Assembly (NCBI RefSeq): GCF_004217135.1
Contig: NZ_SHKK01000001.1
Span: forward strand, 4,898,001-4,962,000
Source of the DNA: Micromonospora violae
GTDB taxonomy: Bacteria > Actinomycetota > Actinomycetes > Mycobacteriales > Micromonosporaceae
Direction of reading: 5' to 3'
Length of the DNA: 64,000 bases
In this document: piece by piece, positions 1-7,880 of the stretch
Numbering within the stretch: position 1 is the stretch's first letter
Layout: the number at the start of each line of letters is the position of its first letter
Position numbers and translations under genes: made by a program
The notes under the pieces: generated by a model
The model's database searches: none
Told to the model about the DNA's origin: nothing
What the model saw: only the letters and a program-made list of their open reading frames with translations

Positions 1-2
1 CC

Positions 3-2471
3 AGCCCGGGCCTCTTCACGGCCACCCTCACGGTGACCGACAGCAAGGGCGCCAAGGCGTACGCCACCGTGCCGGTGCGGGTCGACGCTCCGGACACGTC
101 CTGCTTCGGGGCGCGTTCGGACGACTTCAACGGCAACAGCCTCGACAAGGAGCGTTGGACCAGCGTCATCCGCGAGAACCAGCTCTATTCGCTCAGTGGC
201 GGCGCGCTCCTGCTGCCCACTGCCGTGGGTGACCTCTACGGCGCTCGCAACGACGCCACGAACCTGGTGCTCCAGGCGGCCCCGACCGGCGCCTGGGAGA
301 TGACCACCAAGGTCACGCTCCCGGTGACGGCCAACTACCAGCAGGCAGGTCTGCTGGTGTACGGCGACGACGACAACTACGCCAAGCTGGACCTGCTGTA
401 CAACGGCAGCCGGTCGGTGGAGTTCATCCGGGAGACCGCCGCCACGCCGCGCAACGAGGCTGCCGACAGGATCGCCGCTCCGGCGGGTGACACCGTGTAC
501 CTGCGGGTCACCAGCGACGGGACGAACCTGACCGCCGGCGTCTCGGCCGACGGGCAGACCTTCACCGCGGTCGGCCGTTCGGCCGCGCTCGCCGGCATCA
601 CCAACCCGCGCATCGGGGTCTTCGCCCTCAACGGCGGCACCGAGGCACCGGTCGTCAACGCGGCCTTCGATTCGTTCCAGGTCACGCCGGACGCCCCGGC
701 CGGCCCGGTCGACCCGTCGGACGAGTTCAACGGTGACACGCTGGACAAGTGCCGGTGGGACGCGATCCTTCGGGAGGACCCGACCGGTTACCGGGTCACC
801 GGTGGCGCGCTGCGCATCGACGTGCCCAACGGTGACATCTACGGCACCGACAACACCGGGCCGAAGAACTTCATCCTCCAGACCGCGCCGTCGGGCGACT
901 GGACCCTGGAGACGAAGGTCGACGGCAGCCTGCTGAACGAGCAGTACCAGCAGGCCGGTCTGCTCGTGCAGGCCGACGACGACAACTACCTGAAGTTCGA
1001 CTTCATCGCGGACAACCAGGCCGGCTCGGCGGTGACGCGGCGGATCGAGTTCCGCAGCGAGATCGCCGGGGCGGTGCAGAACCCGCAGCCGGAGGTGACC
1101 GGACTGACCACCGCCGAGTGGTTCCTGCGGTTGGCTCGCACCGGCGACACGTTCACGGCGTCGTACTCGGCCGACGGGACGACCTGGACCGCGTTGGAGT
1201 CGTTGACCAACAGCGCGGTCGGGGCCACCCCGAAGGTCGGGTTGTTCACCCTCGGCGCCAACCAGACGGCGTCGAAGACGGCCGCGTTCGACTACTTCCG
1301 GCTCAGCACGGAGGTGGCCGACGAGACCGCACCGGTGACCACGGCGGCGGTTTCCGGCACCCCGACCGAGGGGTGGCACACCGAGCCGGTGACGATCACG
1401 CTCACCGGCGCCGACGAGGGCGGTAGCGGCCTCGCCAGCACGGAGTATCAGCTGGACGACGCCACCACCTGGACGGCGTACACCGCTGCGGTGGCGGTCA
1501 GCGGGGACGGCGAGCACGAGCTTCGGTTCCGCTCGACGGACAAGGCCGGCAACGTGGAGGCGACGAAGACCGTCTCGGTCAAGATCGACGCCACCGCGCC
1601 GGTGACCTCGGCGACGTTCGCTCCGGCGAACGACGCCGGCTGGCACAACGGGACGATCCCGGTGGTGCTGGCCGCGACCGACGCCGGTTCCGGCGTCAAC
1701 ACGGTGGAGTGGTCGCTGGACGGTGGCACGTGGACGCCGTACTCGACGCCGGTCGAGGTGACCGGTGACGGGGAGCACGAGCTGCTGTTCCGCTCGACGG
1801 ACAAGGCCGGCAACGCCGAGACGCTGAAGTCGGCGGTGGTGCGCATCGACGGCACCAAGCCGACGCTGCTGGTGTCCGGGCTCGCCGACGGTCAGCTCTA
1901 CGGCGACAGCCAGGACGTCCGGGTGTCGTGGCAGGCCGTCGACCCGACCTCGGGCATCGCGAGCGTGGTCGGCAAGCTCGACGGTCAGGCGTACGCCAGC
2001 GGCACGCTGCAGGCCATGTACGACCTGTCGCTCGGCCTGCACGAGCTGACCGTGACCGCGACCGACAAGGCGGGCAACGAGACCACCTCGACGGTCCGGT
2101 TCTTCGTCACCACCTCGTTCCGGGACATGCAGAGTCTGCTGGACCGGTTCAAGGCAACGGGGCGGCTCTCGACCAAGGCGCACCGGCAGTTGTCGAACAA
2201 GCTCGACAACGTCCGGGCGTCCGAGGCGGCCGGCGACGACAAGGCGGCGGTCCGGCAGCTGACCGCGTTCCGGACGCTCGCCTCCGACACCACGTTGGTG
2301 ACTGAGGCGGAGATCCGGGACGTCCTGATCCGGGACGCCGACGCCATGATCGTTCGGCTCGGCGGCACGGCCAGCAAGGCCGGGGTCAAGGCGAACGACG
2401 GCGACTCGGTCAAGGGTGCCGGGCGGCTCGGTGGCGATGCCACCCGGCTGGCACCCGGTCGCCAGCTCTGA
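3..2471 (+). CDS. Secreted multidomain protein, 3' part (PKD / DUF1349 x2 / OmpL47-like / FIMAH)
   Basis: The reading frame is open from the first bases, so the gene starts upstream and only its last 822 codons are seen. In fragment numbering: residues 1-28 look like the end of a PKD domain (LTVTDSKGAKAYATVPV); about 37-235 and 238-435 are two related DUF1349-type concanavalin-like folds, each opening D-[DE]-F-N-G-x-x-L-D-K and sharing YQQAGLLV; about 444-620 are two OmpL47-like repeats, each with 'STDKAGN'; about 620-705 is an Ig-like repeat ending in a similar 'TDKAGNET'; about 706-790 is a C-terminal helical FIMAH-type domain. Such proteins are usually secreted and act on or bind polysaccharide. 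The catalytic part (often ThuA-like or a sugar dehydrogenase) would lie outside the window. A strong hairpin follows the stop. Confidence 0.85.
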   Translation, partial: SPGLFTATLTVTDSKGAKAYATVPVRVDAPDTSCFGARSDDFNGNSLDKERWTSVIRENQLYSLSGGALLLPTAVGDLYGARNDATNLVLQAAPTGAWEMTTKVTLPVTANYQQAGLLVYGDDDNYAKLDLLYNGSRSVEFIRETAATPRNEAADRIAAPAGDTVYLRVTSDGTNLTAGVSADGQTFTAVGRSAALAGITNPRIGVFALNGGTEAPVVNAAFDSFQVTPDAPAGPVDPSDEFNGDTLDKCRWDAILREDPTGYRVTGGALRIDVPNGDIYGTDNTGPKNFILQTAPSGDWTLETKVDGSLLNEQYQQAGLLVQADDDNYLKFDFIADNQAGSAVTRRIEFRSEIAGAVQNPQPEVTGLTTAEWFLRLARTGDTFTASYSADGTTWTALESLTNSAVGATPKVGLFTLGANQTASKTAAFDYFRLSTEVADETAPVTTAAVSGTPTEGWHTEPVTITLTGADEGGSGLASTEYQLDDATTWTAYTAAVAVSGDGEHELRFRSTDKAGNVEATKTVSVKIDATAPVTSATFAPANDAGWHNGTIPVVLAATDAGSGVNTVEWSLDGGTWTPYSTPVEVTGDGEHELLFRSTDKAGNAETLKSAVVRIDGTKPTLLVSGLADGQLYGDSQDVRVSWQAVDPTSGIASVVGKLDGQAYASGTLQAMYDLSLGLHELTVTATDKAGNETTSTVRFFVTTSFRDMQSLLDRFKATGRLSTKAHRQLSNKLDNVRASEAAGDDKAAVRQLTAFRTLASDTTLVTEAEIRDVLIRDADAMIVRLGGTASKAGVKANDGDSVKGAGRLGGDATRLAPGRQL

Positions 2472-2478
2472 TCCGACG

Positions 2479-2516
2479 AGGCCCCTCCCCGGCGCTACGG
2501 CGCTGGGGAGGGGCCT
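2479..2516 (+). terminator. Rho-independent-type terminator after the PKD/DUF1349 gene
   Basis: A perfect 12-bp stem, AGGCCCCTCCCC paired with GGGGAGGGGCCT, with a 14-nt loop. It starts 7 bases after the stop codon and has no long T-run, as is common in actinobacteria. Confidence 0.8.
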
Positions 2517-2542
2517 CCCTCATCGGTAGGGAGGAGATGTCC

Positions 2543-3229
2543 GTGACGGTCATCCGCAAGGCGTTCGCCGCCGTGTTCGTCGGACTGGCACTGACCCTGT
2601 TCGCCGCCGCCCCGGCGGCGCAGGCCGCCCCGGCGGCGCAGGCCGCCCCGGCGGCGCAGGCCGCCCCGGCGGCGCAGGCCGCCCCGGCGGCGCAGGCCGC
2701 CCCGGCGGCGCAGGCCGCCCCGGCGGCGCAGGCCGCCCCGGCGGCGCAGGCCGCCCCGGCGGCGCAGGCCGCCCCGGCGGCGCAGGCCGACAAGCTCAAA
2801 CTCACGGTGGCCGGCGACGGGGCCGAGGGCGTCACCATCCAGGCCACCCACCCCGACGGCCGCCGGCTGGAGCAGGTGGTGCGGTTGGTCCTCACCGCCA
2901 CCGGCCCGGACGGGCAGCGGATCGGGCCGGTGCAGTTGGAGCCGCAGCCTGAGGGGCACGGTTTCTACAGCAGTGGGCCGGTGCTCTCGGCCGGCACGTG
3001 GAAGGTGACGGTGAAGTCCCCCGCTCCCCTGCAGGGCGAGGCCACCGCCACGGTGCAGGCCCGAGCGGCCCAGACGCCGCCCGCTCCCGAGCCGGTCGCG
3101 GTGACCAAGCCGACGGACGGGGCAGGCGGTGCAGGTGCCGACTGGTGGCCGTTCGCGGCGGCCGGTCTCGTCCTGGTGGCCGCGGCGATGGGGGTGGCCA
3201 TGCTGTTCGGCCGCCGCCGCACCGACTGA
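2543..3229 (+). CDS. Signal-peptide protein with APAAQA repeats and C-terminal membrane anchor
   Basis: A protein of 228 residues that I do not recognise. The GTG at 2543 is preferred over the ATG at 2537 because GGAGG (2530-2535 region) lies about 7 bases before it and directly abuts the ATG. An N-terminal signal sequence (basic start, then AFAAVFVGLALTLFAA) runs into ten copies of APAAQA. A beta-rich domain of about 100 residues follows, resembling small FixH/YtkA- or CopC-like surface domains (weak resemblance only), then a Pro-rich linker, a transmembrane helix (WWPFAAAGLVLVAAAMGVAML) and RRR. It therefore probably sits outside the membrane with a short cytoplasmic tail. The gene stands alone between two terminators; its last codons lie inside a 27-bp tandem repeat. 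Confidence 0.8.
   Translation: MTVIRKAFAAVFVGLALTLFAAAPAAQAAPAAQAAPAAQAAPAAQAAPAAQAAPAAQAAPAAQAAPAAQAAPAAQAAPAAQADKLKLTVAGDGAEGVTIQATHPDGRRLEQVVRLVLTATGPDGQRIGPVQLEPQPEGHGFYSSGPVLSAGTWKVTVKSPAPLQGEATATVQARAAQTPPAPEPVAVTKPTDGAGGAGADWWPFAAAGLVLVAAAMGVAMLFGRRRTD
2609..2788 (+). repeat. Ten perfect 18-bp tandem repeats encoding (APAAQA)10
   Basis: The unit GCCCCGGCGGCGCAGGCC occurs ten times without a base difference, in frame with the gene at 2543. Each unit ends in A-Q-A followed by A-P, which is a canonical signal peptidase I site. Perfect identity suggests recent expansion or homogenisation by slippage. Confidence 0.97.
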
Positions 3230-3298
3230 CGAAGACGATCCCGTCGCACCGACGGACCACGAAGATCGCGCCGCACCGACGGACCACGATGATCTCGC
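3218..3298 (+). repeat. Three 27-bp tandem repeats spanning a stop codon
   Basis: Copies begin at 3218, 3245 and 3272, each starting CGCACCGAC. Copy 1 contains the last codons and the TGA stop of the gene at 2543. In copies 2 and 3 the same place reads GGA. Copies 2 and 3 differ from each other at few positions. Confidence 0.8.
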
Positions 3299-3331
3299 CG
3301 GAGCGGCCGCCTGACCGACACTGACGGCGAA

Positions 3332-3364
3332 ACGGGCCGGGCCGCAACCAGCGGCCCGGCCCGT
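3332..3364 (+). terminator. Hairpin terminator after the repeat-bearing surface protein gene
   Basis: A perfect 14-bp stem, ACGGGCCGGGCCGC paired with GCGGCCCGGCCCGT, with a 6-nt loop, about 100 bases after the stop. It lies in the 418-base stretch 3230-3647 that holds no gene, only this hairpin, a palindrome and simple repeats. Confidence 0.75.
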
Positions 3365-3442
3365 CGTCATCTCACCCACCAGACCGGGGTTGGTCGGTCA
3401 CCGCCAGCCCTCGCTGGCGTCACCTGGCTGCCCCGCCCGGCA

Positions 3443-3519
3443 TGATCGACTCGACTTTCCTGAAACCGCGCCTTCCCCGGCCCCAGGTCACCCCGACTTT
3501 CAGGAACACGAGTCGATCA
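3443..3519. repeat. Interrupted palindrome with TGATCGACTCG ends
   Basis: The left arm TGATCGACTCG-act-TTTCCTGAAA and the right arm TTTCAGGAA-cac-GAGTCGATCA are reverse complements apart from the 3-nt middle spacer, and are separated by 32 bases. It is intergenic. It resembles in layout (GATC near both outer ends, long arms) the palindromes at 14047 and 14751, but has a different arm sequence. Confidence 0.8.
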
Positions 3520-3535
3520 AGGCGCCGCGTCGGCC

Positions 3536-3642
3536 GCACCGCACCGCACCGCACCGCACCGCACCGCACCGCACCGCACCGCACCGAGCCAGGCTGGACC
3601 GAGCCCAGCCGGACCGAGCCCGGCCGCACCGAGCCCAGCCGC
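3536..3642. repeat. (GCACC)10 microsatellite and degenerate CCGAGCCCAGCC-type repeats
   Basis: Ten uninterrupted GCACC units occupy 3536-3585. They grade into imperfect repeats built from ACCGAGCCCAGCCGG up to 3642, just 5 bases before the stop codon of the convergent-side reductase gene. No coding role is evident. Confidence 0.9.
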
Positions 3643-3647
3643 TCTGC

Positions 3648-4601
3648 TCAGAGGATGGCGCGCAGCGCCGCCAGATCGTCGTCGCTGGGCTCCCAGGTGC
3701 CAGCGGCGGCGTTGGCACGCACCTGCTCGGGCGTGGTGGCACCGGCGATCACCGAGGTCACCGCCGGCTGGGCGGCCAGCCCACCGATCGCCACCTGGAG
3801 CATGGTCAGACCCCGCTCGGCCGCGTACGCCTCGATCGCCTCGATGGTGTCCCAGTCGGCTGCGGCGAGCCGCTCCGCGTACCGGCCACCACCGGAGAGT
3901 CGGCTGCCGGCCGGCGGCTGAGCCTCGCGCTTGTACTTGCCGGTGAGCAGCCCGTTGGCGAGCGGGAAGAACGGCAGCATGCCGAGGCCGAACCGCTCAC
4001 ACGCCGGAATCACCTCGGCCTCCACCGAACGCTCCACCAGGCTGTAGTGGTTCTGCGCGCTGATGAAGCGGGACCGGCCGTTGGACGAGGCGACCCAGTC
4101 CGCGTCGGCGATCTGCCAGCCGGCGAAGTTGGAGTTGCCCAGGTAGCGCACCTTGCCGTCCCGGACCAGGTCGTCCAGGGCCGCGAGGGTCTCGTCGATC
4201 GGGGTGCCCGGGTCGGGCTCGTGCATCTGGTACAGGTCAATGTGGTCGGTGCCGAGCCGACGCAGCGACGCCTCCACCGCGCGGGCGATGTAGCGCCGCG
4301 AACCGCGGGCCCCGAAGTCCGGCCCGTTCAGGCCGTTCATGTCCATGCCGAACTTGGTGGCCACCACCACGTCGTCGCGGCGTCCCTTGAGCGCCTGCCC
4401 GAGCAGCTCCTCGGAGCCGCCCTGCGGCTCGCCGTAGATGTCGGCGGTGTCGAACAGGGTGATCCCGGCGTCCAGGGCCGCGTCCACCACCGCCCGGGTG
4501 CCGTCGAGGTCGAGCTTGCGGCCGAAGTTGTTGCAGCCGATGCCGACCACGGACACCACGAGCCCGGAGTCGCCCAGCCGGCGATAGGTCATGTCAGTCA
4601 C
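3648..4601 (-). CDS. Aldo/keto reductase family oxidoreductase
   Basis: A predicted NADPH-dependent carbonyl reductase of 317 residues, the usual length for this TIM-barrel family. The catalytic tetrad is visible: Asp and Tyr in LFDTADIYG, Lys in ATKFGMD and His in YQMHEPD. The cofactor-binding C-terminal part is complete. The GTG at 4601 (VTDMTYRRLG) is chosen because GGTGGA lies about 4-5 bases upstream; the ATG at 4592 would be too far from it. It is the last gene of a four-gene minus-strand set, 46 bases after the nucleotidyltransferase gene. The substrate cannot be told from sequence. The sequence past its stop is the GCACC repeat tract, not a clear terminator. Confidence 0.9.
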   Translation of the reverse strand: MTDMTYRRLGDSGLVVSVVGIGCNNFGRKLDLDGTRAVVDAALDAGITLFDTADIYGEPQGGSEELLGQALKGRRDDVVVATKFGMDMNGLNGPDFGARGSRRYIARAVEASLRRLGTDHIDLYQMHEPDPGTPIDETLAALDDLVRDGKVRYLGNSNFAGWQIADADWVASSNGRSRFISAQNHYSLVERSVEAEVIPACERFGLGMLPFFPLANGLLTGKYKREAQPPAGSRLSGGGRYAERLAAADWDTIEAIEAYAAERGLTMLQVAIGGLAAQPAVTSVIAGATTPEQVRANAAAGTWEPSDDDLAALRAIL

Positions 4602-4647
4602 GAGATCCACCCTATGCCGGTCGGGTGCGGGCCACTCCGGCGGCGGC

Positions 4648-5448
4648 TCAACCGACCACCTCGGTGACCAGCTCACGGGCGGCGCCCAGGGTTGCGGTCA
4701 GCTCGGCGGGGCTACGGCCGACGGCGCTGAGCAGAGCCTGCGCCCGCTGCTCGAAGTGTGGTGGGGCCCCGGGCAGCCGCCCCGCGGCGGCGATCATCCC
4801 CTTCTCGTTGACAAGCCACCGGCCCGCGCGGGCGTGCAGCACCTGGGCGAGCACCCCGACCACCCGGAACAGGCACCCGGCGACGTATCCGCTGTCCCCG
4901 CCGATGGCGGCCTTGGCCGCTCCGGCCAGCAGAAACCCGGCCTCCCAGCCGCCGGCCACCAGCGTGTCGGCCAGCGCGGGCGGATAGTCCCGGGTCTGGT
5001 CCCGCAGGCGGGTCAGCTGGCCGGTCGGGTCCGCCAGCACCTGGCACAACGCCACCTCCCCGACGTAGGCGGACGAGTAGAACCCGAGCGGGTGCCCGGC
5101 CTGCACCCCGACCTCGTACCGGCCGGCCTGACAGTCAGTCCAGACGCGCTGCACCCGGTCTAGGTCCCGGTAGATCCAGTCCACGGCGACCCCGCCGATC
5201 CGCAACCAACCGCCCCCGTCGACCCAGGGGCCCCAACCGCCGGGGGCGGTGAGCGCGACGTCGGTGTCGTCGGCGACCGTCGCGGCGACCGCACGCAGCG
5301 CCGGCAGGTCCAGCTCACCCCGGTAGTACAGGCCCAGGTCCCAGTCGGAGTCGGGACGGTGTTCACCGCGCGCCCGGCTACCACCGAGCGCCACGGCGAC
5401 CACCCCCCGGACGGCGCACAGCCGATCGGGCAGGTCGACGGGGATCAC
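4648..5448 (-). CDS. Nucleotidyltransferase domain protein
   Basis: A 266-residue protein with an N-terminal Pol-beta-type nucleotidyltransferase fold. The hallmark GSRARGEHRPDSDWDLGLYY (GS-x-ARG followed by D-x-D) is at about residues 20-40, and the third acidic residue may be in VAVDWIYRD near 90. The C-terminal half is helical, as in minimal nucleotidyltransferases that modify small molecules or proteins. The GTG start overlaps the TGA stop of the ABC-F gene by 4 bases (GTGA), so the two are translationally coupled. The acceptor substrate is unknown. Antibiotic adenylyltransferases share this fold, but nothing in the sequence proves that role. Confidence 0.8.
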   Translation of the reverse strand: MIPVDLPDRLCAVRGVVAVALGGSRARGEHRPDSDWDLGLYYRGELDLPALRAVAATVADDTDVALTAPGGWGPWVDGGGWLRIGGVAVDWIYRDLDRVQRVWTDCQAGRYEVGVQAGHPLGFYSSAYVGEVALCQVLADPTGQLTRLRDQTRDYPPALADTLVAGGWEAGFLLAGAAKAAIGGDSGYVAGCLFRVVGVLAQVLHARAGRWLVNEKGMIAAAGRLPGAPPHFEQRAQALLSAVGRSPAELTATLGAARELVTEVVG

Positions 5449-7124
5449 CCGACGTCCCAGACCGGTTCCGGGGTCTCCACCACCTCGTTGTCGCCTCGGA
5501 ACAGCACGAACCGGTCGAAGGAGCGGGTGAACCACCGGTCGTGGGTGACCGCGATCACCGTCCCCTCGAAGGCGTTCAGGCCCGCTTCGAGAGCTTCCGC
5601 GCTGGCCAGGTCGAGGTTGTCGGTGGGCTCGTCGAGCAGCAGCAGGGTCGCCCCGGACAACTCCAGCAGCAGCACCAGGAATCGGGCCTGCTGCCCGCCG
5701 GAGAGCGTGCCGAAGCGCTGGTCGCCCTGCGCGGCCAGCTCGTAGCGACTGAGCACGCCCATCGCCGCGTGCCGGTCCATCCCGGTGCGGTGGTCGTCGC
5801 CCCGCCAGAGGATCTCGACCAGCGTCTTGCCCATCAGTTCCGGCCGGTCGTGGGTCTGCGAGAAGTGCCCGGGACGGACCCGGGCACCGAGCCGGGCGGT
5901 GCCGTCGTGTGCCACCGGAGCGAGCGCGCCCGCGCCGTCGACCGGCCCGTTCGCCGGGTCCGGGTCGGTGCCGCCGCGGGCCAGCAGCCGCAGGAAGTGC
6001 GACTTGCCGGTGCCGTTGGCACCGAGCACCGCCACCCGGTCGCCGTACCAGATCTCCAGGTCGAAGGGGAAGGTCAGGCCGTCCAGCTCCAGCTGCTCGC
6101 AGACGACCGCGCGCTTGCCGGTCCGCCCGCCGCTGAGCCGCATCCGGATGTCCTGGTCCTTCGGCGGTACGGGCGGCGGCCCGGCCTCCTCGAACTTGCG
6201 CAACCGGGTCTGGGCGGCCTGGTAACGGGAGGCCAACCCGTCGTTGTACGCCGCCTTCTGCTTGTACATCAGCATCAGCTCGCGCAGCTTCTGGTGCTCC
6301 TCGTCCCAGCGCCGACGCAGCTCGTCGAGGCGGGCGTGCCGGGCCACCCGCGCCTCGTGCCAGCTGGCGAAGCCGCCCGGGTGCACCCAGGCGCTGCCGC
6401 CCTCGACGGCGACCACCCGGTCGGCGCTCTGGGCCAGCAGTTCGCGGTCGTGCGAGACGTAGAGCACCGACTTCGTCGACTCGCGCAGTCGCGCCTCCAG
6501 CCAGCGTTTGCCGGGCACGTCGAGGAAGTTGTCCGGTTCGTCGAGCAGCAGCACCTCGTCCGGGCCGCGCAGCAGCAGCTCCAGGGCGAAGCGCTTCTGC
6601 TGGCCCCCGGAGAGGGTCCGCACCGGCCGGTCCCGGACGGCGTCCCAGGGTTGGCCGAGCACGATTGTCGCGACGGTGTCGAAGAGCACCTCGGCGTCGT
6701 ACCCGCCGACCTCGCCCCACGCGCCGAGCGCATCGGCGTACGCCAGCTGGGCCTTGCCCGCGGCGTTGCTGAACTTGCCGCGCGCCTCGGCGGCCCGCAT
6801 GGCCGCCTCGGTCTCGCCGAGCCGCCGGCCTGCGTCGCGCAGCGCCGGCGGGGCCAGCGACAGCGCCAGGTCGGCGAGGGTCGACTCGTCGCCGATCATG
6901 CCGATGAACTGGCGCATCACGCCCAGCCCGCCGGCGCGTGCGACGACGCCGGTGCGCACCGGCAGGTCACCGGCGACCATCCTCAGCAGCGTCGTCTTTC
7001 CCGCGCCGTTGGGGCCGACCAGGGCGACCTTGCTGCCCTCCCCGACCCGGAACGACACGTCGGCGAAGAGTTCCCGACCGTCGGGCAGGATGTGCCCGAC
7101 CGCTGCCACGTCCACGTATCCCAC
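5445..7124 (-). CDS. ABC-F family ATPase (translation factor type)
   Basis: A soluble protein of 559 residues with two ABC ATPase domains and no membrane segments, which defines the ABC-F class acting on the ribosome. Domain 1 has Walker A GPNGAGKT (37-44), signature LSGGQQ near 170 and Walker B VLLLDEP near 190. A charged helical linker follows at about 230-330. Domain 2 has GANGTGKS near 366, LSGGQQ near 475 and LLLLDEP near 495. The GTG start at 7124 follows AGGA by about 8 bases. Members either tune translation or remove ribosome-targeting antibiotics. Its neighbours (rRNA-type methyltransferase, nucleotidyltransferase) are compatible with either. Confidence 0.9.
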   Translation of the reverse strand: MGYVDVAAVGHILPDGRELFADVSFRVGEGSKVALVGPNGAGKTTLLRMVAGDLPVRTGVVARAGGLGVMRQFIGMIGDESTLADLALSLAPPALRDAGRRLGETEAAMRAAEARGKFSNAAGKAQLAYADALGAWGEVGGYDAEVLFDTVATIVLGQPWDAVRDRPVRTLSGGQQKRFALELLLRGPDEVLLLDEPDNFLDVPGKRWLEARLRESTKSVLYVSHDRELLAQSADRVVAVEGGSAWVHPGGFASWHEARVARHARLDELRRRWDEEHQKLRELMLMYKQKAAYNDGLASRYQAAQTRLRKFEEAGPPPVPPKDQDIRMRLSGGRTGKRAVVCEQLELDGLTFPFDLEIWYGDRVAVLGANGTGKSHFLRLLARGGTDPDPANGPVDGAGALAPVAHDGTARLGARVRPGHFSQTHDRPELMGKTLVEILWRGDDHRTGMDRHAAMGVLSRYELAAQGDQRFGTLSGGQQARFLVLLLELSGATLLLLDEPTDNLDLASAEALEAGLNAFEGTVIAVTHDRWFTRSFDRFVLFRGDNEVVETPEPVWDVG

Positions 7125-7165
7125 GCCGGGATCCTGCCCCAGTCAGGGGCGGGGGGTACATCCAA

Positions 7166-7771
7166 TTACCGGGTGACGCGCAGCACGCGGAAGCCCTTCT
7201 GGCTGGCGTACCGTTCGACCTGCCAGCTCTGCTCGGTGAGCCAGCGTTGCAGCGAGTCGCCGCCGAGGTGCCGGGCGACGACCAGCCAGCCGACGCCGTC
7301 GGGGGCGAGTCGGGGCAGCCAGCGCAGCAGCAGGTCGTGCAGCCCGTCCTTGCCGATCCGGATGGGTGGGTTGGACCAGAGTTGGGCGAAGCGGACGTCG
7401 TCCGGAACGTCGTCCGGTGCGCTGACCCGGACCCGGTCGGCGGCGCCGACCCGGACCGCGTTGGCGGCGGTCAGCTCGCGGGCCCGGGCGTTGACGTCGA
7501 CGGCCCAGATTGTGCTGGCGGGGGCGAGGTCGGCCAGCACGCAGCTGATCGGCCCGAATCCGCAGCCGAGGTCGAGCAGGTCGCCGCCGGTGTCGGCGGC
7601 GGGCAGCTCAGCCTTGCGCAGGAGCACGGCGGTGCCCGGGTCGAGTCGGCTGGCGGAGAAGACCCCGCCGGCCGAGGCGAGCCGGTAGTCGCGGTCGGCG
7701 ACGGAGAACTCGACCTCGCGCGCCGGGGCGTCGCTGGTGGGCTGAGCGGTGAAGTAGTGGTCGCCGGTCAC
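7166..7771 (-). CDS. RsmC-like class I SAM-dependent methyltransferase
   Basis: A protein of 201 residues. The SAM-binding motif I LLDLGCGFGPIS and the substrate motif SNPPIRIGK (NPPFH-type) place it in the RsmC/RlmG group, which methylates guanine N2 of rRNA. Unlike the roughly 340-residue enterobacterial RsmC, it consists of the catalytic half only, which is usual for actinobacterial versions. The GTG at 7771 (VTGDHYFTAQP) is preferred, since residues encoded upstream look non-genuine. It leads the four-gene operon, 41 bases before the ABC-F gene. Which base it methylates is inference. Confidence 0.8.
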   Translation of the reverse strand: MTGDHYFTAQPTSDAPAREVEFSVADRDYRLASAGGVFSASRLDPGTAVLLRKAELPAADTGGDLLDLGCGFGPISCVLADLAPASTIWAVDVNARARELTAANAVRVGAADRVRVSAPDDVPDDVRFAQLWSNPPIRIGKDGLHDLLLRWLPRLAPDGVGWLVVARHLGGDSLQRWLTEQSWQVERYASQKGFRVLRVTR

Positions 7772-7880
7772 CTGGCAATTCTCGCATCGGCCTGCGGGTG
7801 ATCGTCGGGGCGATCCTCTTCCCCGGGGACCTGGCGCGACCCGCACGTACAATTACCCGAAATTACCCCCTAAAGGGACA

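Noticed and set aside
2495..3379. Minus-strand frame with (GGLRRR)n repeats.
   Set aside because: The repeats are the reverse reading of the APAAQA array; the plus-strand frame has a signal peptide, a membrane anchor and a ribosome binding site.
3536..3642. Regular repeats considered as a CRISPR array.
   Set aside because: Units are 5 bases long with no spacers and no cas genes in the window; it is a microsatellite.
5541..7688. A 715-codon plus-strand frame opposite the ABC-F gene.
   Set aside because: Shadow of a clear ABC-F protein with two complete ATP sites.
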